From Sandaracinaceae bacterium (GTDB taxonomy: Bacteria > Myxococcota_A > Polyangia > Polyangiales > Sandaracinaceae): a stretch of DNA of 64,000 nt. The position numbers and the translations under genes are program-made. Location: positions 4,193 to 68,192 of the forward strand of contig JACKEC010000040.1 in assembly GCA_020633195.1 (NCBI GenBank). Direction: 5' to 3'. Shown here piece after piece: positions 17,267 through 27,141 of this stretch; positions within the stretch are counted from its first letter, which is position 1, and each line of letters starts with the position of its first letter. The notes below the pieces were generated by a model, which saw only the letters and a list, made by a program, of their open reading frames with translations, was not told the DNA's origin and did no database searches.

Positions 17267-18449
17267 ACGAGACGAAGCCCGCGACCGCGATCGCGATCCG
17301 CCCCCGCGACCCCGCGCTCTCCAGGAACGGCAGGCACAAGAGGATCAGCAGCGGCATCACCGGGATGAGCCATCGGAAGCCGACGCACGCGCCGCCGTAG
17401 TTGTGGGTCCGCAGGATCATCGCGACGCCCACGACGACGAGCGCGACGAGCGCGACGAGCGCCTCGCGCCACAGCGGCCGGCGGTCGCGGACCTGCAAGA
17501 CGGCTTGCCACAGCCCGAACCCGAGGATCGGGGTCAAGAGGAAGAGCCCGTGGTGGCCGAAGAGGAGGTGGAAGGCGTAGAGCCACTTCGGCTCGTCGAG
17601 CGCGTCGAGCCCGCGCGGGCTCGTCCAGTAGCCGCCTTCGAACTGGTAGAGGTCGCCGCGCGCGTAGATCGGCAGCACCGAGCCCGTCGCGAGGTAGGTC
17701 AGCCCGACGTGGGCGGCGATCGGGAGCGCCGCCGCGGCGAGCACCCACGTCAGCGTCGCCTTCGGCCAGCGCCACAGGAGGATCGCGCCGAAGCCCGCGA
17801 CCGCCGGCGCCGTCAGGAAGTCGAGCGTCGGCGCGACGCCGAGGCACAGCCCCGCCGCGATCAGGTCCCGGGGCGCGGGTCGCTCCGCGCGGGCCAGCTT
17901 GGTCGTGAAGTAGAGGCAGCCGACCACCGCCGCCGCGGCCGGCGAGTGGTTGTTGAGCGTGGTCGCGTAGCCGGCCCCGAGGAAGCCGAAGCACAAGAGG
18001 ACGAACGTCCACCCGCGGGCGCGAGGATCGCGGGAGACCAGCTCGAGCCAGAGGAAGCCCGCGAGCAGCAGGAGCGCCTGGGGCACGGTCTCCACCACCA
18101 GGACGATCGCCCGGTGCACCACGCCGAGGTCCTCGACGATGTCGAGCCCGAGGGCGTGCAGCGCGGCGTAGACGCCGGCCGCGACCACGGGCAAGAGGGG
18201 CGGCTTGCTGCTCAGCGCGCGGCCGTCGAGGCGGACGTAGTCGACCGTCTCGTCGAGGAACGGGCTCTCCGAGATGTCGAAGGTGCCGCGGTGCACGAGC
18301 GACTCGACCGTCGCGAGGCGGCTCGCCGTGTTCCCGCCGCGGTGGGCGGGGTTGCCGAGCAGCGTGAGCAGCGCGACGCAGCCGAGGGCCGCCCCCCACG
18401 CGCGGCGTCGCCAGACGGCCTCTCCCGATCCGTCTGCGGTCGCGGACAC
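17172..18449 (-). CDS. Polytopic membrane glycosyltransferase-like protein (GT39/ArnT type)
   Basis: 425 aa with about ten hydrophobic segments. The first loop after TM1 contains an acidic run (FDISESPFLDETVDYVRLDG) followed by LSSKPPLLPVVAAGVYAAL. This layout is that of polyprenyl-phosphate-sugar-dependent GT-C enzymes (ArnT/PMT/GT39), where loop acidic residues are catalytic. It would act on the periplasmic face of the inner membrane. The start is uncertain: GTG 18449 places TM1 at ~20, while the reading frame itself stays open much further upstream through the antisense of the DUF4215 gene. Confidence 0.75.
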   Translation of the reverse strand: MSATADGSGEAVWRRRAWGAALGCVALLTLLGNPAHRGGNTASRLATVESLVHRGTFDISESPFLDETVDYVRLDGRALSSKPPLLPVVAAGVYAALHALGLDIVEDLGVVHRAIVLVVETVPQALLLLAGFLWLELVSRDPRARGWTFVLLCFGFLGAGYATTLNNHSPAAAAVVGCLYFTTKLARAERPAPRDLIAAGLCLGVAPTLDFLTAPAVAGFGAILLWRWPKATLTWVLAAAALPIAAHVGLTYLATGSVLPIYARGDLYQFEGGYWTSPRGLDALDEPKWLYAFHLLFGHHGLFLLTPILGFGLWQAVLQVRDRRPLWREALVALVALVVVGVAMILRTHNYGGACVGFRWLIPVMPLLILLCLPFLESAGSRGRIAIAVAGFVSFTTFVNAAVHPWSHSGVHWLFHQVVDTGALL

Positions 18450-18521
18450 GGCCGCATTCTCCCCGAGCGCCCCGCTCGAGCAAGCTGGCGCGGCCGATCC
18501 CCCAGCCGTAGCCTTCGGCCC

Positions 18522-21425
<2,904 letters not shown>

Positions 21426-21509
21426 CCTCTCTTCTGGAGGGGGCTGGGCGCCTCCGCTGTCGAGGCCACCGGGTCTTGACGCTCGCTCGACGGCGCGCAC
21501 TAAGTAGAC

Positions 21510-22673
21510 GTGAGGACGCTCGTCACCAGCTCACGTCTCCCTGCCGCGCTGGAAGAGATCCGGAAGCTCGGGCGGACGGGGCACGTGGTCTACGCCTCCG
21601 ACACGTTCGGGAGCTCACCGGGCAACCACAGCAAGCACGCGAGAGAGCGCTTCGTCACGGCGTCGCCGACGTTCGCGGCCGAGGCGTTCATCGACGACGT
21701 GGAGCGGATCGTCGAGGCGCACCGGACCGACCTGGTGATGCCGGCGTTCGAGGAGGTGTTCGTCCTCGCCAAGCACCGCGCGCGGATCGAGCGGTACGCG
21801 CCGCTCTTCGCGCCGAGCTTCGACCTGCTCCACACGCTCCACGACAAGCAGCGGTTCACGACGTTCGCGCGCAAGCTCGGGCTGCGCGTGCCCGAGACCC
21901 TCGTCGCCCGCTCGGACGCGGAGCTGCGCGAGGCGATCACCCACTTCCCGCGCTACTTCGCGCGCGCGGCGTACTCGCGGGGCGGCGTGACGCTGCTCAC
22001 CAACGCCGGCTCCCTCGCGGGCGCGGTCGAGCTCTCGGAGTGTCACCCGACATCCACCAACCCGTTCCTCGTGCAGCCGTTCCTCGAGGGCACCGACCTG
22101 TGCACCTTCAGCATCGCGCACCACGGCCGCGTCACCGCCCACGTGACCTACGTCCACCCGCTCACCATCGAGAGCGCGGGCGGCATCACCTTCGAATCGA
22201 TCGTCGAGCCGCGCACGCTGGAGATCACGCGCCGCGTCGTCGAGGAGACCGGCTACCACGGCCAGATCTCGTTCGACTTCCTGCGCGACGACGACGGCCT
22301 CCACGTCGTCGAGTGCAACCCTCGCCCCACCGCCGGGCTGATGGTCATGCCCGACGCGATCTTCGACGCCGGCCTCCGGGACGACACGAACGGGCAGACC
22401 CTCGTCGCCCCCGCGGGCACGCGCCGCAAGCTCTCGCTCGCGATCCTGCGGAACATGGTCGTGCAGTGGAAAGAGATCCCCGAGGATCTCGAGGCGCTCG
22501 TCCGGGCCGGCAAGGACGTCTACGCCGACCCGAAGGACATCGTCCCGCTGCTCTACCAGCTCATCGCCTACAGCCACGTCATCGGCTACCGGCGCAAGAC
22601 GGGCGAGGTGAAGCGCACCGACCTGATGCAGGGCTACTTCTACGACATCTGCTGGGACGGCGGGGCGCTCTGA
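21510..22673 (+). CDS. ATP-grasp carboxylate-amine ligase-like enzyme
   Basis: 387 aa. The N-terminal Rossmann-like part starts MRTLVTSSRLPAALEEIRKL, and the ATP-grasp domain includes RYFARAAYSRGG, NPFLVQPFLEGTDLC and the metal-binding strand GLHVVECNPRPTAG. It resembles carbamoyl-phosphate-synthase-type ATP-grasp proteins. The family joins a carboxylate to an amine via an acyl-phosphate; the substrate cannot be told. The start GTG is fixed by the beta-strand. It is followed after 23 nt by two small ArnE/ArnF-like membrane genes, suggesting that its product or a precursor is moved across the membrane. Confidence 0.85.
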   Translation: MRTLVTSSRLPAALEEIRKLGRTGHVVYASDTFGSSPGNHSKHARERFVTASPTFAAEAFIDDVERIVEAHRTDLVMPAFEEVFVLAKHRARIERYAPLFAPSFDLLHTLHDKQRFTTFARKLGLRVPETLVARSDAELREAITHFPRYFARAAYSRGGVTLLTNAGSLAGAVELSECHPTSTNPFLVQPFLEGTDLCTFSIAHHGRVTAHVTYVHPLTIESAGGITFESIVEPRTLEITRRVVEETGYHGQISFDFLRDDDGLHVVECNPRPTAGLMVMPDAIFDAGLRDDTNGQTLVAPAGTRRKLSLAILRNMVVQWKEIPEDLEALVRAGKDVYADPKDIVPLLYQLIAYSHVIGYRRKTGEVKRTDLMQGYFYDICWDGGAL

Positions 22674-22696
22674 CCGCCGCTCGGAGCGAGCCCCTC

Positions 22697-23095
22697 GTGA
22701 CCACCTCGTCCGCCGAATCCGAAGCCCCGGTCCCGCGCGCGGGGATGGGGTTCGCGACGGCCGCGCTGCTCACCGTGTCGCTCCTCGCGCAGGTCGCCGC
22801 GCTCCTGCTGCAGCGGCTCGCGGGCCTGCGCACGGGCACGGAGTCGGTCGTGTCGACCTGGCTCGATCCCTTCTCCCTCGGCGGCATCGCGTGCCTCGCG
22901 CTCAACGGCGCGGTGTGGCCGCTCGTGCTCCGTCGGGTGCCGCTCGGCCGCGCCTACCCGTTCATGGCGTTCATCGCCCCGCTCGAGCTCTTCGCCGCCG
23001 CGTCGATCATGGGCGAGAGCGTCCGACCGCTGCACCTCGTGGGCGTCGCGTTCCTCGTCGTCGGCGTCTGGATCCTCACCGCGAGGAAGCGATGA
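22697..23095 (+). CDS. ArnE/ArnF-like half transporter, subunit 1
   Basis: 132 aa with four hydrophobic segments, the size of a small multidrug resistance/EamA half. Conserved traits are RRVPLGRAYPFMAFI and a late GESVRPLHLVGVAFLVVGVWI. The membrane-embedded Glu of EmrE in TM1 is replaced by Gln (LLAQVAALLLQ). This is as in ArnE/ArnF lipid flippase subunits rather than H+-coupled drug exporters. The GTG start at 22697 gives a short polar N-terminus. Its stop overlaps the next gene by 4 nt, so a heterodimer is likely. Confidence 0.75.
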   Translation: MTTSSAESEAPVPRAGMGFATAALLTVSLLAQVAALLLQRLAGLRTGTESVVSTWLDPFSLGGIACLALNGAVWPLVLRRVPLGRAYPFMAFIAPLELFAAASIMGESVRPLHLVGVAFLVVGVWILTARKR

Positions 23096-23433
23096 CCTGG
23101 AGCATCCACCTCGGCGCCGTCCTCCTCGCCGTGCTGCTGACGGGGATCGGGCAGGTGTTCGTGAAGAAGGCCAGCGTGGCCGCGACGACGCGGCTCCGCA
23201 TCTTCGCCAACTGGCGCCTCATCCTCGGCTACACGGTGCTGTTCGGGCAGACGCTGACGCTCGGGTACGCGCTGCGCGGCATGCCGCTCGGGGAGGTCGC
23301 CGCGTGGCAGACGCTCACGTTCCCCGTCACCACGGTGATGGGCGCGATCTGGCTCGGCGAGGGCTTCGGCCGTCGCGAGGCGGTCGGCCTCGGGCTGCTC
23401 GTGGTGGGGCTCGTCGTCTTCGCGATGGCGTGA
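23092..23433 (+). CDS. ArnE/ArnF-like half transporter, subunit 2
   Basis: 113 aa with four hydrophobic segments. The TM1 pattern TGIGQVFVKKA closely resembles the GQLCQKQA signature of ArnE-type flippase subunits, again with Gln in place of the EmrE Glu. The C-terminal part has GEGFGRREAVGLGLLVVGLVVF. The ATG overlaps the previous TGA (ATGA), which fits equimolar production of a two-chain transporter. It is convergent with the next gene, 3 bp away. Confidence 0.8.
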   Translation: MTWSIHLGAVLLAVLLTGIGQVFVKKASVAATTRLRIFANWRLILGYTVLFGQTLTLGYALRGMPLGEVAAWQTLTFPVTTVMGAIWLGEGFGRREAVGLGLLVVGLVVFAMA

Positions 23434-23436
23434 GCT

Positions 23437-24189
23437 TCAGAAGGCGCCGCGCAGCTCGAGCCCCGCGCCAGTCGGGCCGATGGACGGCGCGACGGAGACC
23501 ACGGGGCGCGACGGCGGGGGCGCGTCGAGCTCGGCTGCCTGGTAGCGGCGGAGCGCGTCGGGCAGGTCGGTCGGCTGGGTGAGGATTTGCAGCTCGCCGA
23601 CCGCGATCCCGGTCCCCGCGGAGATCGCGCCGCCGACCCACTCGCCGTGCACGATCCCGAGGTAGAGCCCGATCGCGAGGTTGAACGCCACGCTCCCGAG
23701 GTGGGTCAGCCAGCTCACCCCGAAGTCCTCGCCCTCGGCGGATCGGACGAACAGCGCCTCCGCCCGCGCGAGCGCGGCGCAGTCTCCCCGGTGCCGCGCC
23801 TCGGCCTCGACCTCCGAGCGATCGGCGATGACGGACAAGGGCAGCGCGAAGAACGACGCGACGCCGATCATCGAGCTGACCGCGCCGACCCAGAGGTTGA
23901 TCTTCTCGGCCTCGTCGGGCGTCAGCACGCGCCACAAGAGCTGACCCGCCGTGATCGCGAGGTAGCTGAGCGCGAACGTGGCGGTCCACGTCACCGCGGC
24001 CTCTTCGCCGTGCTGCATGGACGACAGGACGAAGTCCATCCGCGCGTCCGCGGACAGCTCGCCGAGCGCGGGGTCGGCGCCCTCGGGCACCGGGCAACGG
24101 ACGACCTCCTGCGCCACCGCGAGCGCGGGCGTCGCCGTCATCGACCACGCGACGAGGATCGCGAGCGCGCGAGATCGTAGGCAGCGCAT
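23437..24189 (-). CDS. Secreted or membrane protein, unknown
   Basis: 250 aa. Signal peptide (cleavage near ALA-VAQE) followed by several hydrophobic stretches (TFALSYLAITAGQLLWRVL, WVGAVSSMIGVASFFALPLSVI, VAFNLAIGLYLGIVHGEWVGG). Other residues form short charged loops. It is probably an inner- or outer-membrane-associated protein. No family recognised. It lies 52 bp downstream of the GNAT gene on the same strand and may be cotranscribed with it. Confidence 0.7.
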   Translation of the reverse strand: MRCLRSRALAILVAWSMTATPALAVAQEVVRCPVPEGADPALGELSADARMDFVLSSMQHGEEAAVTWTATFALSYLAITAGQLLWRVLTPDEAEKINLWVGAVSSMIGVASFFALPLSVIADRSEVEAEARHRGDCAALARAEALFVRSAEGEDFGVSWLTHLGSVAFNLAIGLYLGIVHGEWVGGAISAGTGIAVGELQILTQPTDLPDALRRYQAAELDAPPPSRPVVSVAPSIGPTGAGLELRGAF

Positions 24190-24241
24190 GCTCGGGAGGT
24201 AGTCGCGAACCCGCGACGCGCTCCCCTGGTTCGTCCACCGC

Positions 24242-25369
24242 TCAGGCGCCGATCTTCTCGTAGCCTCCGGGCGCCCACCGATTGTTGGCGGCGGTCAGCG
24301 CGCGCCACAGCCCGCGCCGCGGGATCGAGAGGTGGTCGGCGCGGATCGCCTGGACCTCGTCGCGCGGCTCGGCGCCCCGGAGGCTCTTGAACTTCCCGGC
24401 GCCCGCGCTCATGTCGAGCGGTCGCTTCGCGTCGCGCGCGACCTCGAGGAGCCGCGCTTGGCCGAGCCGGTACACGCCCAGCTCCTTGGCCTCCTCGAGG
24501 TCGTGCCCGACGATGCTGCTGACCAGCTCGGCCTCGTCCGAGAACAGGCTCGAGAACCCGAGGACGCGCGGGCCGTCGAGCACGAGCTGCACCTGGAGCA
24601 GACCGGCCCGGATCACGAGGTCGAAGAAGGCTGGCGTGTAGCGCGGGTTGAGCGCGCTGTAGTGCTCGACGTAGACCTTCGCGTACAGCTCCGACAGGCG
24701 CGCGGTCAGGGCCGCGTCGGGATCGCGCGCGACCTCGACCCGCAGCTTCGTCTTGCGCAGGAGCTTGAAGTCGCGGCGCGTGTTCGCGTGCCCGAGCGCG
24801 GAGCCGTCGCGCGGATCCCACACGTACACCGTGCGCGCGAAGAGCGAGCGATAGCCGACGCCCTCGAGCTCCGGGCGCGCCGCCTCGCCCACGTGGCTCA
24901 CGAGGATCGCGTAGCCGGGGTAGCGCGCCTCGATCGCGGTCGTCAGCTCGCGCAGCTCCGGGGCCGTGAGCGGGCACACCGGCTGGCTCGTCAGCAGCCA
25001 CTGGTTCACGTGGATCACGCGGTCGAGCCGCATCCCGTCGCACAGCCGGCCCCACGCGCCGACAGCCGCTGAGAGCGGGCCTCGAGAGAGCGATCGCGGG
25101 CATCGCTCGATCAGCTCCTTCGGGATCCCCGCGAAGTACTGGGTCGGCGACGTGAGCGAGGTGTCGCCCGGCGATCGCCGCGTCGCGCCGACCACCAGCG
25201 GCACGACCCGGTCGCCCACCCGCGCGAGCACCATCGACCCCGGGGCGTTGGTGACGTAGGTCGAGAGGTCCGCGCCCACGAGCGCCTCGAGGTAGGCGCG
25301 CCGCGCGGGATCGAGCCCCGCTGGCCAGAGGTCGTCGTCGGGCCGCTCGACGCAGAGCGTGACGGTCAT
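24242..25369 (-). CDS. GNAT-superfamily acyltransferase-like protein (FemAB/BioF2-like)
   Basis: 375 aa. The C-terminal half has a GNAT-type layout: EVARDPDAALTARLSELYAKVY, then VQLVLDGPRVLGFSSLFSDEAELVSS and HDLEEAKELGVYRLGQARLLE. This is reminiscent of Acetyltransf_6/FemAB-like proteins that move an acyl or aminoacyl group. The N-terminal part may be a degenerate second GNAT fold. The substrate is unknown. ATG 25369 is the first good start. The 230 bp to the divergent patatin gene (25370-25599) contain no convincing gene; a 62-codon Arg-rich frame at 25415 looks like a composition artefact. Confidence 0.65.
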   Translation of the reverse strand: MTVTLCVERPDDDLWPAGLDPARRAYLEALVGADLSTYVTNAPGSMVLARVGDRVVPLVVGATRRSPGDTSLTSPTQYFAGIPKELIERCPRSLSRGPLSAAVGAWGRLCDGMRLDRVIHVNQWLLTSQPVCPLTAPELRELTTAIEARYPGYAILVSHVGEAARPELEGVGYRSLFARTVYVWDPRDGSALGHANTRRDFKLLRKTKLRVEVARDPDAALTARLSELYAKVYVEHYSALNPRYTPAFFDLVIRAGLLQVQLVLDGPRVLGFSSLFSDEAELVSSIVGHDLEEAKELGVYRLGQARLLEVARDAKRPLDMSAGAGKFKSLRGAEPRDEVQAIRADHLSIPRRGLWRALTAANNRWAPGGYEKIGA

Positions 25370-25599
25370 GCCGCCCCCCTCGCTCGGCCCGCCGTCGACG
25401 AAGCCGTCGCCGACATGACAAGTCGTCGTCGGGTGTCCACCTTGAGAGCACGCCGGTCACGGCGGGCGCGACAGGGGCACGGAGCCTGGCGAGCCGCCCG
25501 ACCGCGCGCGTGGAGATTCTTCGTCGTGCCGCTGGATCGAACGCTCATGTACGGATCAGGTAAGCCCCGCGAGAGGCGCGGCTCGAAGGGAGGCGCGCC

Positions 25600-26526
25600 G
25601 TGAAGCAGGTGACCCTCGTGCTCGGCGCGGGAGGCCCGGTGGGCCACGCGTTCCACGCCGGGATGCTCCGCGCGCTCGCCGACGGGCTCGAGTGGGATCC
25701 GCGCGCCGCGCACCGGGTGGTGGGCACCTCCGCCGGCGCGCAGGTGGCCGCGCTGCTGCGCGCCGGGATGAGCGCCGACGACCTGAGCGCGCGCGTGATG
25801 GGACACGCGATGACGGAGGCCGGCGCGGCGGTCGCGCGCCACTGGACCCGGCCGGAGCAAGACCACGAGGAGCTCGGCCCGGCGCCCGCGTACGAGCCCG
25901 CGTCGCGCGAGTACCTGCGCCGCGTCCTGCGTCGGCCCTGGACGATCCGCCCCGGGCCGTTCTTCAGCGCGCTGCTGCCGCGCGGCCGCGTGTGCCTCGA
26001 GCCGCAGCGGCAGGGCCTGCGGAACCTCTTCGGAGACGAGTGGCCCGAGGAGCAGCTCTGGATCACCGCCGTGTGCCTGCACTCCGGGGAGCGCGTCGCG
26101 TTCGGACGCGAGGGCGCGCCGGAGGTCGACGTCGGGACCGCCGTCGCGAGCTCGGGCTCGGTGCCGTCGATCTCGATCCCGGTCGCCGCCGCGGGGCGGC
26201 ACTTCGTCGACGGAGGCATGGCCTCGGCCACGCACCTCGACCTCCTCCACGACGTCGAGGAGGACGGCATCGTGGTGGTGAGCTCGCCGCTCTCGATGAT
26301 CCCGCCGATGCGGATCCTGCTCGCGCTCGAGGTCCGACGCCTCCAGGCCGCGGGCAAGCACGTCATCACCCTCGAGCCGACGGGGACGGCGTCCGCCGCG
26401 ATGGGCTGGAACCCGATGGACACCCAGCGCGCGGCGCGCGTGGCGGAGGCGACGTATGACGAGGTCCGCGCCGCCCTCGAGTCGCCGCGCCTGCAACGCG
26501 CGTTGACGGGACCTCAGCGCCGATAG
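25600..26526 (+). CDS. Patatin-like phospholipase
   Basis: 308 aa. It has the complete patatin machinery: glycine-rich oxyanion loop GAGGPVG (9-15), nucleophile elbow GTSAG with Ser44, and the dyad Asp in DGG at 204. It would hydrolyse acyl esters of phospholipids or other lipids, probably as a cytosolic enzyme since no signal peptide is present. GTG start at 25600 with a purine-rich AAGGGAGG upstream. The 3' end overlaps the convergent secreted-protein gene by 13 nt. Confidence 0.92.
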   Translation: MKQVTLVLGAGGPVGHAFHAGMLRALADGLEWDPRAAHRVVGTSAGAQVAALLRAGMSADDLSARVMGHAMTEAGAAVARHWTRPEQDHEELGPAPAYEPASREYLRRVLRRPWTIRPGPFFSALLPRGRVCLEPQRQGLRNLFGDEWPEEQLWITAVCLHSGERVAFGREGAPEVDVGTAVASSGSVPSISIPVAAAGRHFVDGGMASATHLDLLHDVEEDGIVVVSSPLSMIPPMRILLALEVRRLQAAGKHVITLEPTGTASAAMGWNPMDTQRAARVAEATYDEVRAALESPRLQRALTGPQRR

Positions 26527-27062
26527 GACAGCCGGAAGCGCATCGCCTCGGGCATGCGGTCGCTGTCGGTCGTGACGTCGAGCGTCAGCGCGCCGCTCGA
26601 GGTGGGCCGGTAGACGTACCAGCGCGTCCCGCCGTCGGTCTGGAACACCTGCTCGAGCGAGCCGTCCTCGTGCAGGCGCTGGGTCACCCGGATCCGCGAT
26701 CCGTCGGCGCGCACCCGCGACTCGGTTCGGCCGAGGGTGGTCACGTACTCGCTGCGCCCGTCGCGCCCGCTGAACCGGACCCGGAGCCGACCCTCGGGCT
26801 CGAAGAGGAGCTCGATCCGATCGTCGATCGACGTGCCCTCGCGCAGGCGCGGCCGCGCGATGGCGCGCACGAAGTAGCTCATCGCGTCGACGGCCCGGTC
26901 CACCGCGGCGTCGACCGTCGCCTCCGCCTCGGCCCGCGACCCCGCGAGGCGCCACGTCCCCCCGAGGGTCTCCGCCGGGTCGGCGGTCTGCGAGCTCGCG
27001 TCCCCGGGCAGCACCGCGAGCGCGGGCGCGAGCACGGCGGCGATCCAGAGGCGTCGCCCCAT
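26514..27062 (-). CDS. Secreted protein, paralogue A flanking hrpB
   Basis: 182 aa from ATG 27062, which gives a clean signal peptide (LWIAAVLAPALAVLPGDASS); an in-frame start further upstream would add an atypical leader. The mature protein is beta-rich (RVRFSGRDGRSEYVTTL, GTRWYVYRPTSSGALTLDV) and ends MRFRLSYRR. Its plan matches the protein at 29666-30208 (helical first third with AVDRAVDAMSYFVRAIAR, then beta strands, then the (K/R)xxLSYRR end), so the two are paralogues on either side of hrpB. A periplasmic lipocalin-like binding role would be a guess. Confidence 0.7.
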   Translation of the reverse strand: MGRRLWIAAVLAPALAVLPGDASSQTADPAETLGGTWRLAGSRAEAEATVDAAVDRAVDAMSYFVRAIARPRLREGTSIDDRIELLFEPEGRLRVRFSGRDGRSEYVTTLGRTESRVRADGSRIRVTQRLHEDGSLEQVFQTDGGTRWYVYRPTSSGALTLDVTTDSDRMPEAMRFRLSYRR

Positions 27063-27141
27063 CGGGGGGGCCCGGTTCGGGAGCTCTCGGCTCATCACCG
27101 GGTGAGGTAGACGCGGCTCGAAGCGCGTCACCCCCAACCCC

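Noticed and set aside
25415..25603. 62-codon gene between the GNAT and patatin genes
   Set aside because: Arg-rich, no ribosome site, and it runs into the patatin start; composition artefact.
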